Shown here piece by piece: positions 52,001-62,132 of a stretch of 64,000 bases of DNA. Under the pieces are notes generated by a model that made no database searches, had not been told where the DNA came from, and saw nothing but the letters and a program-made list of their open reading frames with translations. Origin of the DNA: Baylisascaris procyonis (taxonomy: Eukaryota > Nematoda > Chromadorea > Rhabditida > Ascarididae). The position numbers and the translations under genes were made by a program. Within the stretch, counting starts at the first letter, position 1. Every line of letters starts with the position of its first letter. The DNA is taken from NCBI GenBank assembly GCA_037389465.1, contig JAZARR010000204.1:525001-589000 (forward strand), written 5' to 3'.

Positions 52001-55000
52001 AAATGTCACCTGTACAATAAATATTAATAATATTAAAAAAACTTTTAGAAAAAGGAATATTTACAAAAAAAATGTTTATAGGTAATTACAGGTATCGAAA
52101 ATTAGAAACTGAGAGCGAATAATAAAGACAATAAAAAGGCAACTACAATTATAGAAAAACATGGAGAAATATGAAATAAAAATTATAATTAATTATATAA
52201 TTATAATTAAATAAAATTATAATAAATTACAATTAAAAAGGCAATTATAAATATAAAACGTATGAGATCATCGAGAAACGATAAAGTCAAAACAGTAGTT
52301 ACTGAGACCAACATTACCGAGTGTCATTCCATAGTCAAACAAAGGAACCATACACTTCTGAAATCTCCACTCTTCACGCACAAATACGAAAAGATAAAAT
52401 AGCGCCGGAATACATTCATATCAATCCTTCATTTAATCCAAATAAATTTCTTTCTACCCAAGAAGGAAAAAAGAAACGATCGCAAACCTCGCGTACAATA
52501 CCATCATCGTGAGAATTGAGCATCGACTGATCTAATATATATCGCTGAGTGGGACATCCTGGCAGACTCACTTGTAGATCGTTCCTTGCCTTGAAAAAAC
52601 CATTCGGTAAGCTCAAATTCAAAAACAAAAAAAGATTATCCGGCAAGTTAAATTCAAAAAAAAAAAAAATCACCCGGTAAGCTCAAATTCACGTTTTCTT
52701 GTCTGAGTCTAAAATTCCTTAATGACTCAGCAAAAATTTCTCTTCCCATCGGAAGTTGCAAAGCTAAGCAAAATAAAGAATTAAATCAAGAATGCTGAAG
52801 CGTAATAAAAACTTTTTAAACCACCGACAAATCAAAGCGATCGGTAGTAATAATATTTAAAAAACAATGGCATAACACTTCCATCAATCAATATCCCTAT
52901 CACTTGTAGCCATATACGACTAACGGTAAAGCTAAATTTGCTCACACAAATTTCACAGCAATTTCGACTATGTATAATTTTTTTCAAATTTAAAGATACG
53001 ACTGAAGTATAGATCATAACCTTGCTCTAGCGTGCTTGAGAGTTGAAATTTTTTGACAATTTAACATAAATTACCCGATAGACCGACAAACTATCCGACA
53101 GATCAATAAACTATCCGACAGACCGATACACAGACACATAAAATAAGCGTGCTATAAAGTGCAGATCTGTATAAAAAAAAAGCAACATACATCATCATCA
53201 TTAAGAAGATATTCATAAATATTAAGACCGCCTTCGACTGTCAACGGAAAAGCGGCCACACTTGAGAGTTTCTTCAGGGATTCCGCAGAGAATATGATAG
53301 GCCTTGAAAAACGTAAACAGAATGCAGCCGGCAGTCTGCAACCTGATTCCACTGCGCGCCATTCCGCACTGCAAATATTTATCATATCAGTGAGTTATCA
53401 TATCTATTTCTGCAATTTTTACTTCAGTAGTTTCAAATTTCTCAGTGAAGTGCCCCTCTCTCATCGCAGTTTTAATTTGCCAGCCCATTTATGCACAACT
53501 AAACCTACAATTTAAGTTTTTTTATGTTTTTTTACAGAAGTAAGTATCGGAAAGTAAAGCGAGATGAAACTCGACGTTCCTATTAAAACAGCATCACAAA
53601 ATAAAAAGACCCACAATGCGTTTCGTCAAGAAAATAGCAAATAAAAAACGAACTGTGCAGAGAGCAACGGTGCATCCGAAAAGAGTTGCGGAGTTGGCGA
53701 TGCAACCACCGAAAGTCGTGCACATGGCAGCAGTAAACCATCGTTTATTGCTGCAAAATAATTCCCTTTATTTATGCATTATAATCATTAAGTCAGCTTC
53801 ACACCACCTTACTTCCTCTTCTTCGAGGTGAACTATACGTGTGGTTTTAGAAAAATTGTGCTACAAATCTATCGCTTTTTGGCTTGTTATGAACTGCAGG
53901 TAATTTTAATACTGCTATAGAATATTTCAGTAGACAAGAAAGCTGCCAACAGACAGTGAATGAAAACAATACGAACCTGCTGCCGAATTCAATCAATACC
54001 TTGCTAATAACAGCTCCCCCCTACTCAGCACTGTTTTGATCTATTCCTCTGCTCACAGATTTGACCATCCTAAGTTTCCCTCCTTCCCATCGCTTCACTA
54101 GCTCCGGCTGGAAACACGTCAAATGGAGCAAAATTTCAGAAGCAACAATCAGATTGCCCAGCGAAACATCAACTATTTTCAACAAGCCATGTAGTAGCCT
54201 TCTTCAGTTCACAAAAGGGGTTACAACATATTCTGCCTATTCCACCCGATCGAGGTCGAGCTAAAAAATTTGGAAGAGATCAATCTGCGCCGCATGAAAC
54301 AACGATGACGAACCATTTGAAACGAGAGGCATACCTATGTGCGCCTACATTTAAATTCATCTATTCTTGCGATCGATGCTTCTTAATATTACCTTCAACC
54401 AATAGATCTGTCAATCAGTTTCTAAAAACTTCACTCCTGGACAATTTACTCCATCTTTTCTACGAATAAACTACTGAAATTGAACAATGAAACAACGAAA
54501 AAACAATAAAATGAAACAAAAAATAAAATTAAACAGTTCCAAATTAGATCATATCCCAGTGTTATGAATGACCCAACTGTACAAAAAGCCCTCTCGGTCG
54601 GCTGAATTAACACAACAATGCTATGACCTTCAGTAAAATGGATATATTTTTTAGTCGATTTTTGGGATTTGTTCGGCTTTCGAAGAAAACAGCCTATAAT
54701 ACCCATCGCATCTTACAGTCAGTACTAATAATTACAAAAATAAACTTATCCCCAAGAAACGGCCTACAATACCCAACCCATCCTACAGCACCAAAAACAA
54801 ACTTGTTCCCAAAAAAAATATTCCTAAATAAACAAAATAAAACAAAAAAAATGCAACCTTGCTCATCGACATTCAAAAACGTTCCCGTTTGCACATCAAA
54901 GAAAATGCTTGGTTCGGCGATCAAATGTATTATGAACGGTGATGATTCTGTACGTGGTTGACATAATCCTAGCATGCCACCATTTATTTTATCAACCAAT

Positions 55001-57241
55001 GGGATTGATGTCGAAGAGTTGTTAATAATTAAATCTTTGTCGATCAACTCCAAAGAATGCATCGAAGCATTGAGTAGATCCTTTTCCAATAAATCCAAAC
55101 ATCGCATACATAAACATTTCTCTTCTCTATAAAAATTATCATATATTCCAAGAGGAATATTTCTGAATAATTAAATAAAAATATACAACAATATTCTTCG
55201 GATATATCCTCGCGGATAACAAATATTTGATTTCGACTATAATATGTTATCTCTGGATATACCCATATGATGACAAGAACAATGACATACGACCATGTCC
55301 TTACAACATGAAATAGAAAATACTTTTTAAAAAAAAGATGGTGGGACGATGTTATGAAACGGGATTCCATCTACGGAACATTAAGGCACAGAAGGCTGAA
55401 AAAAAGGAACCGTTGTTCTATACAATTACTGAGGTTGATAGAAGGTATAAGGGATTTTAAAGAGAGTCAAGAAAGAGTCCATTCTCTAAACGCATAAACG
55501 ACCTTCACAATTTTTGAATAATCAAGAAGGTCAAACTACTAAGTGTTCCAATATTATGTCACTTTAAAAGAAACCACCAGAGGTCGAAAAACCAATGAAT
55601 GGCAATAACCTCGACAGACGGCAGGAAAGAAAACGGGGTAACCCGAAGAGGCTAGCAGGGGACGGGATAACCTGGAGAGGTAAGCAGGCATGCGGTAATC
55701 CGAAGCGGTGAGGAGGGGATGGAGGAAACTGGAAAGGTGAGGGCGGAGGGGATGGAGCAGGACGTATTCAAACCGACAAAACGCATTAAAAATAAGGAAA
55801 AGAAACCGCAAACCTTGAAAGCGTAGATGGAAGAAGATGCAACATCGCCGATAATGTATTATGTATAGTACCCCATCTGTTTTCAACAATCAACTTCTTT
55901 AGTGCGATCGCTTCGACAGGTCTCTCGCCAAACCACGATACCGTACATGCAGATACCGTAGTACCTTCCATGGCCACCTCAATCGAAACTTCAGCACTTT
56001 TTAATTTGAAGTAACCAGGATGTACTTGAAAATCGCATCTGCAAGTATCCAACATGGGATTTAAACTGAAAGAAATATATACTACGGAAAAAGTTGCCAT
56101 GACCCAGTTCATGACCCATTTACTGCGTTCATTCAGAAAAAAACCACTCCAGCTTCATGGAATTCCTTTGATCATACGGAAAACATCCCATAGGTAATCG
56201 CATTCACTGGATAAGTTGAAATAGTTGGCCTTTTTGGGAAGTGAAGAGCTCGGAGTTGTAATAAAGAGTATGCTGTTGGATTTGGATAAAGTATAGCAAA
56301 TAATTAATTACCCAATGAAGTATTCCCACATCAATATAAAGCTGTGTTATAAGCTAGGTCGAGTACATCGTAGAGGGATGCAAATTCATAAATAGTGAAT
56401 CGATATGGGTGGTAAAATGAAATGATATTATTCTCAAGCCTATAGCTAGATAAACAGTAGCCAATTTCTTTGAACCCCCTCCCAGCCCCCCCCCCCCCTC
56501 TATCTCCTTTCACAGATCATCACAGCAGTTCTCTTATATACACATTCTGTTATTTTGCATATTCTGATTCTTATTTAATATTCTTTTATCATTTCATTTA
56601 TCAAATATCGTTACTAGTGCTTCCAATATTACTAGTGATATCCTGAAATTATCCTGAAATTAGCAAGATGTTATCCTAAAATTGGCAGGATGTTATCCTG
56701 AAATTGGCAAGATTTAAACACTCACGATAGATTATCGGCTAAGTTACGCAAATGTGTTGCCAAATCACCACTTTCATCAGAAGGCATATGCTTTCGTAGA
56801 TCACTTAATGCGTTTTGTACATCCTCACGATCATCGGCATCCAATACTATTCGTTTCTCCTTAAATAATATTTATTAATTCATTAATTAATAAATGAATA
56901 AATAAATAAATGAATAATATTAATAAATAATTAAATAATATTTAATTCATAATTCACTAAAAGAGACTGTTAACCTAAATTTGCATGCTTGCAAATTTTT
57001 CTACTAAATCAAATCAGTCGAATAAATATTACGAATTAAAATTACATAGGCTACTTCTATGCTTATTGCCTATTGAATAAGTATAACTCCATGCTGGTAA
57101 AGATTTGCCTTAAAATAGTATTCAATTGCCTAAAGAATAAAGTTGCATTGCAAACTTTACAGAAACGTAAAGCGTTGGTGCTAATCAAATTTTACATTCA
57201 CACCTTTTGCGCTTCAGAAATGAAACAAGTTGGAGGTGTGA

Positions 57242-57324
<83 letters not shown>

Positions 57325-57337
57325 TAGATAGATAGAT

Positions 57338-57377
<40 letters not shown>

Positions 57378-57625
57378 CATATATGAAAACATAATAAATG
57401 CTTTCGAAAAAAGAAAGTAAAAAAAAATAAAAAATAAAAAACAGAAAAACGAACCATAAGATTTTTGCGAAGATATTGAGCAAAGTTCTCCCATGAGTGT
57501 TTCGATGCTGATTGTCGAATTTTTTCCATATTTATTTCCTCTTCAATTTTCTCCACATCAAATTCCCCATTTAGCATTGAATTATTTCGATCATCTTCCA
57601 TACTATCCATCAATATGCCCTCCAT
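40082..57625 (-). CDS. MED1: Mediator complex subunit 1 (MED1), complete, 21 exons
   Basis: Exons: 57455-57625, 56726-56859, 55814-56065, 54858-55126, 53654-53750, 53191-53368, 52488-52589, 51808-52009, 50971-51073, 50235-50637, 48007-48114, 47473-47598, 46698-47007, 46025-46171, 45361-45628, 44580-44820, 42464-42660, 41837-41999, 41185-41295, 40493-40776, 40082-40322. They sum to 4107 nt with all phases agreeing, giving 1368 aa. MED1 links sequence-specific activators to Mediator and RNA polymerase II in the nucleus. The Med1 domain spans about residues 1-520: NLMEKRIVLD (human VMEKRVV), LDLLEKDLLNAS, LPAAFCLRFSRPI, LQVSLPGCPTQRYILDQ, VTFMHPRDVVLIVETIR, ASSILAK then VMMRGVLRR. The rest is disordered and rich in Ser, Thr and Pro. 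It contains KRRGRGRK (about 778-785) and RRPRRPRK (about 825-832), which are AT-hook-like, then SRKSSLEAVVGKL and LKIMIKLKQ, which recall short conserved vertebrate MED1 tail motifs. I see no canonical LxxLL nuclear-receptor box. Least certain are the acceptors of exons 11 and 15 and whether an in-phase exon is missing between 48115 and 50234. Confidence 0.92.
41630..41775. repeat. AAT-rich simple repeat
   Basis: Runs of AATAATAAT interrupted by three copies of ATGTAGCACTAAT-like spacers, in the MED1 intron between exons 18 and 19. Confidence 0.9.
42961..44304. repeat. 43-bp polypurine minisatellite with higher-order structure in a MED1 intron
   Basis: About 30 units containing GGCAAGGGAGGAAGAGAAAA followed by ATAAGAGGGTTAAACTGGGG. 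A second unit type has GATTAAACCGAGGAAAGGGA and is followed by one with GGTTGAACAGGGG. That pair recurs near 43221, 43564, 43736, 43952 and 44166, spaced by close to whole multiples of 43. The strand is over 80 percent purine, so the MED1 pre-mRNA is pyrimidine-rich here. It fills most of intron 42661-44579. The minus-strand ORFs of 63-106 codons in it are period artefacts. Confidence 0.97.
56638..56714. repeat. 22-bp tandem repeat, about 3.5 copies
   Basis: Copies of TTATCCTGAAATTGGCAAGA plus TG with small changes, ending 12 nt from the donor of MED1 exon 2 (intron side). Confidence 0.85.
57246..57376. repeat. TA then GATA microsatellite in MED1 intron 1
   Basis: About 38 TA units followed by about 13 GATA units (with one GATGATA interruption), in the intron between MED1 exons 1 and 2. 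The overlapping Ile/Tyr-repeat ORFs here are artefacts. Confidence 0.97.
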
Positions 57626-57650
57626 CCGTTAAAAACAACAACAACAACAA

Positions 57651-57660
57651 CTGCAAAATA
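57651..57660 (-). promoter_or_regulatory. Probable spliced-leader (or 5'UTR intron) acceptor of MED1
   Basis: TATTTTGCAG on the minus strand, leaving a short 5'UTR of 25 nt (TTG repeats, then a TAA in frame just before ATG) ahead of the start at 57625. The in-frame TAA supports this ATG as the true start. Confidence 0.55.
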
Positions 57661-59873
57661 AACGTTTTATCTGTTAATTACGTTCAAACTTGAAGCATTT
57701 TCGTGAATTTGTATAAATGTTGACCTGTGTAAATATATAGCCGTAATAATGTATGGATATATGAAAACACGCACGTATGTGGAACATCACAAATAAATTA
57801 AAAAAAAAATTAAACAATAACAAGTAATTAAATAATGTGCTAACGAATAAAAATGCATGCAAATATATAAGACTTCTTTCTCACTAATATGATACATGGT
57901 TCGTAACTGTAATTTCTACATTCATATCTATAATAAAAATTACAATTACATTAAAAATTCCAATAACAATTCCTCAACGAATACCTCTATAAATTAGAAA
58001 TTACTCAAATGTTTAGTTGAAATTTAAGAAATTTTCATATGCGTTCGACGACTGAATTCCACATTTTATAAACGATTTGCCTTTTTTTAGTTGTCTGTTT
58101 CCGCTTCAATTCGTTCAATCATTTTATTCTTCCTATGTAGAACTAATAATATTTGTAGTTGCGATAATAATAATAATAACAATGTTAATATTAATAAATC
58201 GACGGCCGGCAATTCAACTGTGTTTTGACGATATATAGCGTAGAGTACAGGGGAAATAGGCGAGAGATGAACGAGTGAAATTAAACGATTCATAACTAGA
58301 CACTTATCTGATATTGAACAACAAAATGAATTTTTTTCATTTATAAAAAAATTTAACAATTAACTATAACTAAAATAAATGCCACCTAAATATTGAATAA
58401 AATGCCCTCTATAATGGTTATATTTAGTCAAATATGCTTGAAAAATTTTCAACAAAAGTTTAAAAAATATTTCAAAGAACAAAAGATTCCTTCATAGGCA
58501 ATATTCCAGAATAAATGGAATCATGAAATAAAAATAGAATGCAATATTGGATCTTTAAAATTCGAGAAAATAAAAAACGTCGAGACCAAGTGGATTAATA
58601 ATGGCACATTTATATGGACGATAGAAAACTCATCCACGGCTTCAATACAGCCTCGACAAGGAAATATTCCACGATAACGCTAAGACTCCAAAGGATTGAT
58701 TGAGATTGGTGAGTGGAGTGTAGCTATGACAGAACTTTTAATTCAAACTTCAACAGATTAAAGGTATTTCAACCGAAGCAAATCATAGGCATTTAGAACA
58801 AATCCCTATTTATTTTTGAAGTGCAATTTGAAGCAAAAAAAAACGAAGGGATGGGGAATCTAATGGCAAAAAAAATCTAAAGAAAAAATTTTTCATCAAT
58901 AATAATTCCAGGTCTCTTTTATAAATTTAAATTTCGCTCATATTTATGAAATTTTCTTTTGGTGGTTCATTAGAGTGTTTTCTGGGGGGGGGGGGTATTC
59001 CTCTCTATGGCATGGTACTCTCCTCTCAAGGAAACTTCATTAACACCAAGCCATCGTCTGGAGAACTCCATCCCAAAAATCCAGAAACACGGGCAACAAA
59101 GGATGGCAAATCGCCTCAAGGCAAATGCCTCATTCGCGCGCGTTCTACATAAAACATTTGTTGTGCGTTGCGATTTTTTCGTTGCAAGAGTAGGCAACTT
59201 CAATATCGCAAACGTTGCAGTCCAATATTCGCGTCACCGCTAGTTAGATATACAGACCACCAACTTAATAAAACCCCTATCAATGAATATTTTCACTAAT
59301 TCATAGTCATGTGGAAATGCTCGAAAGTATAAAAGCACAATGGCCGGAAATAAAGCCGGAAATATTTAAAATCTACAACTTTAAGCGTTAAAGTTGAAAC
59401 TTACTGACTAATAGCGTAATAGTATATCGAAAAAGTTGGAAAGTTATAGCATAAAAGTACTTGAAATATGTTTATATATTAATTTATCGATTTTTTATAT
59501 TATTATTAACTTTTAAAAACTAATAGTAGATGGAAATATTGCGGGCTAAGTGATACGGACGAGTAGTTGATGACCTTTGACCTATTTTTCTCTCCCCCCC
59601 CCCCAAAAAAAACAACAAGTCGTACTCCTTCGACAAAAAGAATAGTATCATGATAAAGTAAACAATTTTCAAGTATAAGAATAGCAATTTTACGAACACA
59701 TTTTTTCATAGTTTTTTTTTTAGTAATTTATTACATTTCCAGAATTTTAGAATTGGAATTAAAAAGCAAAGTAAAGCAAAAAAATCCCTCTTAGATTAGC
59801 GGTCATGAAAATATCCACATATGTAAGATGGTATACGATCTAACTACTTCTAGCCTAACAATTTGCACCGGTC

Positions 59874-60004
59874 ATTTACCCATACGACAGATAATTTACC
59901 CATATGGCCAACAATTTACCCATATGATAGGTAATCATATGATTTACCCATACAGCCGACAATTTACCCATATGGGTAATTTACCCATATGGTTTACCCA
60001 TATA
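59874..60004. repeat. Degenerate tandem array of ATTTACCCATATG-like units
   Basis: About eight occurrences of TTTACCCATA(T/C) joined by variable linkers of 3-15 bp. Some copies form local palindromes such as CATATGAT near ATCATATG. Confidence 0.85.
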
Positions 60005-60112
60005 TTTGCAAGAAGTACCCGAAGTGACCATTATTGTCCACTTAGCTGCTCATTTTTCTAATGTTTTCATAAATGATACAGTTTCATTGTTGTCTAGCGA
60101 AACAATCAATGC

Positions 60113-60238
60113 TTGTTGCAAGAATTCCGCCTATTATTCCACCTTGTTGCAAGAATTCCGCCTATTATTCCGCCTTGTTGCAAGAATTCCGCCTATTATT
60201 CCGCCTTGTTGCAAGAATTCCGCCTATTCCGCCTGTTG
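60113..60238. repeat. 31-bp tandem repeat, about 3.8 copies
   Basis: Units of TTGTTGCAAGAATTCCGCCT plus ATTATTCCGCC, nearly identical; each carries an EcoRI site (GAATTC). A shortened last copy ends in CCGCCTGTTGTGCAACGC. Confidence 0.95.
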
Positions 60239-61820
60239 TGCAACGCTTATTGCAACACTCTCTACGCAAACAATTGCTATTGTTGAAATTGTATTGTTTA
60301 GCTAAACTAAACGCAAAAAAAAGAGGCTTCATTGCAAATATTACAACAATCCTTTCATGATATATCACTACTCAAACAATGAGATCCATTAAAAAAAAAT
60401 TCATGCAAAGGAAATGGGCAATGATGAATTTAAAAATTGAAAAAAAAAACGAATGCAAGAACTAATATGCGTTAACTTATGCAAAGCAGCTTAGACTGGA
60501 CTAAAATTTGCTCTTTCCTTTATCCTTATCCCTATAGAACAATTTCCTTGTTATCTATAAGCTCCTCTCTTCGTTCCCATCAGTGACAGACAAAAAACAA
60601 TCGACCAACAATTTGTTGCAAAAAAAAATTGTAAGATAAAGAAGGACATCTTTCGTCCTGCCAACCCCTCGACCGTAATACCCCTAAATATTCCAACCTA
60701 AAACCTGATTATCAATACAGTATCATCCTGCCAGAACCCTCCGTTTTTTTTTAAATTACAAGGATAATCCTATCTCTGTATGCGTATTAAGAAAAAAAAA
60801 ATCTCAACAAATCCTACCAAAGTCCTCCAAATGCAACAGATTTGTTCCATGAGATCTACAAGTGTCCAAAACGCAAACGATCAACTCGTCGAGGTGTAAA
60901 TGTCCGTGGCGCAAATGACCGGTCATGAAGAGATACAAGCTTGTGGAACGCATCGAGAAGTGAATCTCAACCGATGCTTACTGTGGTTTTGGGGGAATAC
61001 CGCTACAGCGCATATTTCATCTATTCTAGCGATGCCACATTAATGCTTAGTCATTTTACATCCGGTCGGCTTATAATTTGCACCACTTAAATAATACTTT
61101 AAAATCAACTACATGAGAAAATTTAAATTTTATTAAGGTATATATTTTATTATTTGTTAATAAATAATGCAACTATGTGCTTCTTTGCTGATGTGCTTTC
61201 CTATTTATTGGAATTTGCAATTTTAGATAAACGATTTGGCAAATTTTGAAAAAATAATTGACGTATTACCTTCAGTTTTCTGCATGAGTGGAAATGTTTG
61301 AATGATTTCGGGCAAAATTGCACGTTTATTACACTAACTTGACCACTTGAACAATCTTTCAGTGAATAAAAATACAACGAGGATCGACTCTCATTCCAGC
61401 ATTTGTTGTTCAACGATTTTTACAACCTTTTGCAAATATACAATTTTTTATAAATCGCGTTATCGCAACGATATGTTGGTTCCTATGTATGTGTCGGTCT
61501 GTCTGTTTGTCGGGCAATTTCAACTTAATAACCATAAAATATATGGGAATGAAATTTGATGAGTGCATTGTATGCATCACAAGATAACTTCCTCTATCAT
61601 CCTTCGCCCTGATTCATTATCACCGAAAAGAATTACAGACATTAAAAAAAAAAGATCGAAGAATATGCGGCGGATTCTATATCGACTTGAATTTTATTTT
61701 ATATCAACATGGTTATCGAAAATTAAACCTTTCTTAGAAGTTTAGAAATAACTGATGATTGTAAATTATTATTAAAATTTCTAATATACTCTTAAATTTT
61801 AAATAATAAAGTCATATAAA

Positions 61821-61912
61821 TAAAGTCGGACTATCACTAATAAAATTGGATTATCACTGATAAAGTAGAAACATCACTGATAAAGCCGAACTATCACTGA
61901 TAAAATAAGACC
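61821..61912. repeat. 20-bp tandem repeat, about 4.5 copies
   Basis: Copies of TAAAGTCGGACTATCACTGA with substitutions at the GTCGGAC positions. Confidence 0.9.
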
Positions 61913-62072
61913 ATTAGGCACACATTAGTTGTATGATAATGACCTTATCAGTAATCAATGCGATATTGGTCAAATATCTTTTTTTAGTATCGAAGTGTCA
62001 AATATTTTTCAATAATCGCCTCAATGATTTGTTATTTGCTCGAACTCCAATGACTCCTCTATTTCTATCATC

Positions 62073-62132
62073 AGGGTAACTATTCGTAGTTACCCTAAAG
62101 AAAATATTATCTCTACTTACCCGCAAGGGTAA
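62073..62132. other. Two adjacent perfect hairpins with UUCG and GCAA loops
   Basis: First: a 10-bp stem AGGGTAACTA / TAGTTACCCT (62073-62082, 62087-62096) around TTCG. Second: a 6-bp stem TTACCC / GGGTAA (62117-62122, 62127-62132) around GCAA. The GGGTAAC motif therefore occurs four times in alternating orientation within 60 bp. No gene is recognised around it. Confidence 0.7.

Noticed and set aside
57185..57625. 146-codon ORF overlapping MED1 exon 1
   Set aside because: Only its first 57 codons are the MED1 exon; the rest is intron translation of TA/GATA repeats.
61201..61413. 70-codon minus ORF with scattered Cys and Lys
   Set aside because: No recognisable motif, AT-rich composition, no splice context.
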